Assembly (NCBI GenBank): GCA_023301645.1
Contig: JALZUH010000025.1
Span: forward strand, 1 to 7,601
Reading direction: 5' to 3'
Length of the DNA: 7,601 bases
Source: Akkermansiaceae bacterium
Lineage (GTDB): Bacteria > Verrucomicrobiota > Verrucomicrobiia > Verrucomicrobiales > Akkermansiaceae
Shown one piece after another: positions 6,114 to 7,601 of the stretch. The translations under genes were made by a program, and so were the position numbers. The notes under the pieces were generated by a model that had not been told where the DNA came from, did not search any database, and saw only the letters and a program-made list of their open reading frames with translations. Position 1 is the stretch's first letter. The number at the start of each line of letters is the position of its first letter.

Positions 6114-6121
6114 GACTAAGA

Positions 6122-7601
6122 CTATGACTCAATGATTTTGCTCTCTCCATTTCTGAGGCGAGCCACACTGTATTCAGGATCATCTGGTAGTGTTTCGATA
6201 TCTACAAGAGCTCCTGCCTTCTTAAGTAAACGCTGAGTCTCCTTAGACAGGTGACGAAGGCGCAGATTCTTCCCTGCACTACGATAGCGAGCCGCCAGCA
6301 CATTAAGAGCTTCCAGTCCTGAGTAGTCAGCTACGCGAGCCTCTTCGAAATCAATCACGATATTAGGAGCATCTGAATTAGCCTTAAACTTCTCCATGAA
6401 GTCAGCAGCTGAAGCAAAGTAAAGCACCCCCTCCACACCGTAGATACGCTCATCGTCAGTCTCATTGTGAAGTGTCACCGTAACGTGCTTAGAGCTCTCC
6501 ACAGCAAAGAAGAGCGCTGAGAGTAAGACACCCACGAGCACGGCTAGAGCTAAGTTATGCATCACCACAGTAACGAGTGTAACCGCTACAATGACAACGA
6601 TTTCAGAATTAGCTACCTTACCGATCGTCTTAAATGTCGACCACTCAAAGGTGCTGATAACGATCATAAACATCACACCTACAAGAGCCGCCACAGGGAT
6701 ACTCATAATGATATTGGATCCGAAAATAATAAGTAAGAGCAGTGTCAACGCACCCACGATACCTGAGAGGCGACCTCGACCACCGTTTTTCATATTAATA
6801 AGCGACTGACCGATCGTAGCACAGCCCCCCATACCTCCGAAGAGCCCTGAAGCAATGTTTGCAGCCCCCTGAGCCACACACTCACGGTTACCCTGACCAC
6901 GTGTTTCAGTGATTTCATCGATAAGCTGAAGGGTAAGCAGTGACTCAATAAGTCCTACCATCGCAATGGTCAAAGAGATCGGAAGAATCGCTAAATAGAA
7001 GCTCATCTCACCCCAAGGAACTGAGGATAAATTAGTAAACCCAGGAAGTGAGCTATCGATCTTAGCTTCACCAGTCAGCATGATAAGAATATCCTTAATG
7101 TCACGTGAACCCTCAAAAAAGTAAGTGATACCAAACACCACCAAAATAGCTACCAAGGATGGAGGCACAGCCTTTGTCAACTTAGGTAAAAAGACGATAA
7201 TGAGCATCGTAAGGGCAATGAGTGCCACCATGACACCAATGGAATTAATCGAGAGCCACGTAGAGATCATCTCGCCATCGTCATTAAATGACACTGCTGA
7301 TTTGAAAAACAAAAGCTGACCGAGAGCAATAACGATAGCCAAACCATTCACAAAACCCATCATCACGGGATGAGGAATCAGTCGGATGAAGCGCCCTAGC
7401 TTAAAGACACCCACGACAATCTGGATCAAACCAGCAAAGAGTAAGGCCGCCACAAGATACTGCAGGCCAAGATCATCAGGCGTGATACCATCGAGCACCC
7501 CACCCTCCTTGAGCACATCTAGACCCGCCTTTTTACCTAATGTAAATGCCTGAGCCGCAACAATGGCAATCGCACCTGTAGCACCACAGATCATTCCCGG
7601 G
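6122..7601 (-). CDS. SulP-family anion transporter with C-terminal STAS domain (N-terminus outside the window)
   Basis: This is a SulP (SLC26-type) inner-membrane transporter, a family that moves sulfate, bicarbonate or other anions, often with Na+ or H+. The frame stays open to the right edge, reading Pro-Gly before the first Met at 7594, as in the conserved 'Pro-Gly-Met-Ile-Ser-Gly-Ala-Thr-Gly' segment. That Met is therefore internal, and roughly 70-90 N-terminal residues are probably missing. Counting from it, membrane stretches lie near 44-64, 77-98, 116-136, 142-160 and 197-224, with more to about 365, and the conserved PxPVMMGFVNGLA-like segment is at 74-86. A STAS domain follows (about 369-475), with Asp-Tyr-Ser-Gly at 423-426 where STAS domains place their regulatory serine loop. 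The substrate cannot be read from the sequence; no carbonic anhydrase or sulfate-assimilation gene is in the window. A hairpin terminator follows the stop. Confidence 0.92.
   Translation of the reverse strand, partial: PGMICGATGAIAIVAAQAFTLGKKAGLDVLKEGGVLDGITPDDLGLQYLVAALLFAGLIQIVVGVFKLGRFIRLIPHPVMMGFVNGLAIVIALGQLLFFKSAVSFNDDGEMISTWLSINSIGVMVALIALTMLIIVFLPKLTKAVPPSLVAILVVFGITYFFEGSRDIKDILIMLTGEAKIDSSLPGFTNLSSVPWGEMSFYLAILPISLTIAMVGLIESLLTLQLIDEITETRGQGNRECVAQGAANIASGLFGGMGGCATIGQSLINMKNGGRGRLSGIVGALTLLLLIIFGSNIIMSIPVAALVGVMFMIVISTFEWSTFKTIGKVANSEIVVIVAVTLVTVVMHNLALAVLVGVLLSALFFAVESSKHVTVTLHNETDDERIYGVEGVLYFASAADFMEKFKANSDAPNIVIDFEEARVADYSGLEALNVLAARYRSAGKNLRLRHLSKETQRLLKKAGALVDIETLPDDPEYSVARLRNGESKIIES

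Noticed and set aside
1..7601. CRISPR array, tRNA or rRNA gene, insertion sequence, prophage or attachment site
   Set aside because: No repeat-spacer pattern, cloverleaf, transposase or terminal inverted repeat was seen on either strand.

Overview
The window looks like ordinary chromosomal DNA (roughly 50% GC by eye) from a Gram-negative-type bacterium, tentatively the Verrucomicrobiota/PVC group. That placement is inference. It rests on a membrane Ser/Thr kinase with an Ala/Pro/Gln-rich linker and a helical outer domain, the sub-style of the kinase domain, and the wording of the ABC-F and SulP proteins. No rRNA or other marker is present to confirm it.

Layout. Bases 1-224 are non-coding leader for the first gene. 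The plus strand then carries a transmembrane Ser/Thr protein kinase (225-2666), a 133-nt gap with an inverted repeat, an RluD-type 23S rRNA pseudouridine synthase (2800-3741, GTG start) and, 6 nt later, a small acidic protein of unknown function (3748-4011). These genes converge on a minus-strand block. Read in its own direction from the right edge, that block is a SulP-family anion transporter with a STAS domain (6122 to the edge, N-terminus cut off), a terminator region with three hairpins, an ABC-F ATPase (4374-5978), a second probable terminator, and a small ribbon-helix-helix-like protein (4034-4300).

How the genes relate. rluD and the small acidic gene are probably co-transcribed. RluD and the ABC-F protein both act on the ribosome but lie on opposite strands, so no shared regulation is implied. 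The kinase has no partner phosphatase or recognisable substrate here. The minus-strand genes look like separate transcription units because a terminator-like hairpin follows both SulP and ABC-F.

No clearly new multi-gene system is visible. The points most worth a second look are the kinase's HEAT-like C-terminal domain, a near-identical 18-nt hairpin element at two gene ends, the lack of clear Shine-Dalgarno sequences (with -10-like boxes very close to some starts), and a lone ribbon-helix-helix-like protein without a toxin partner.
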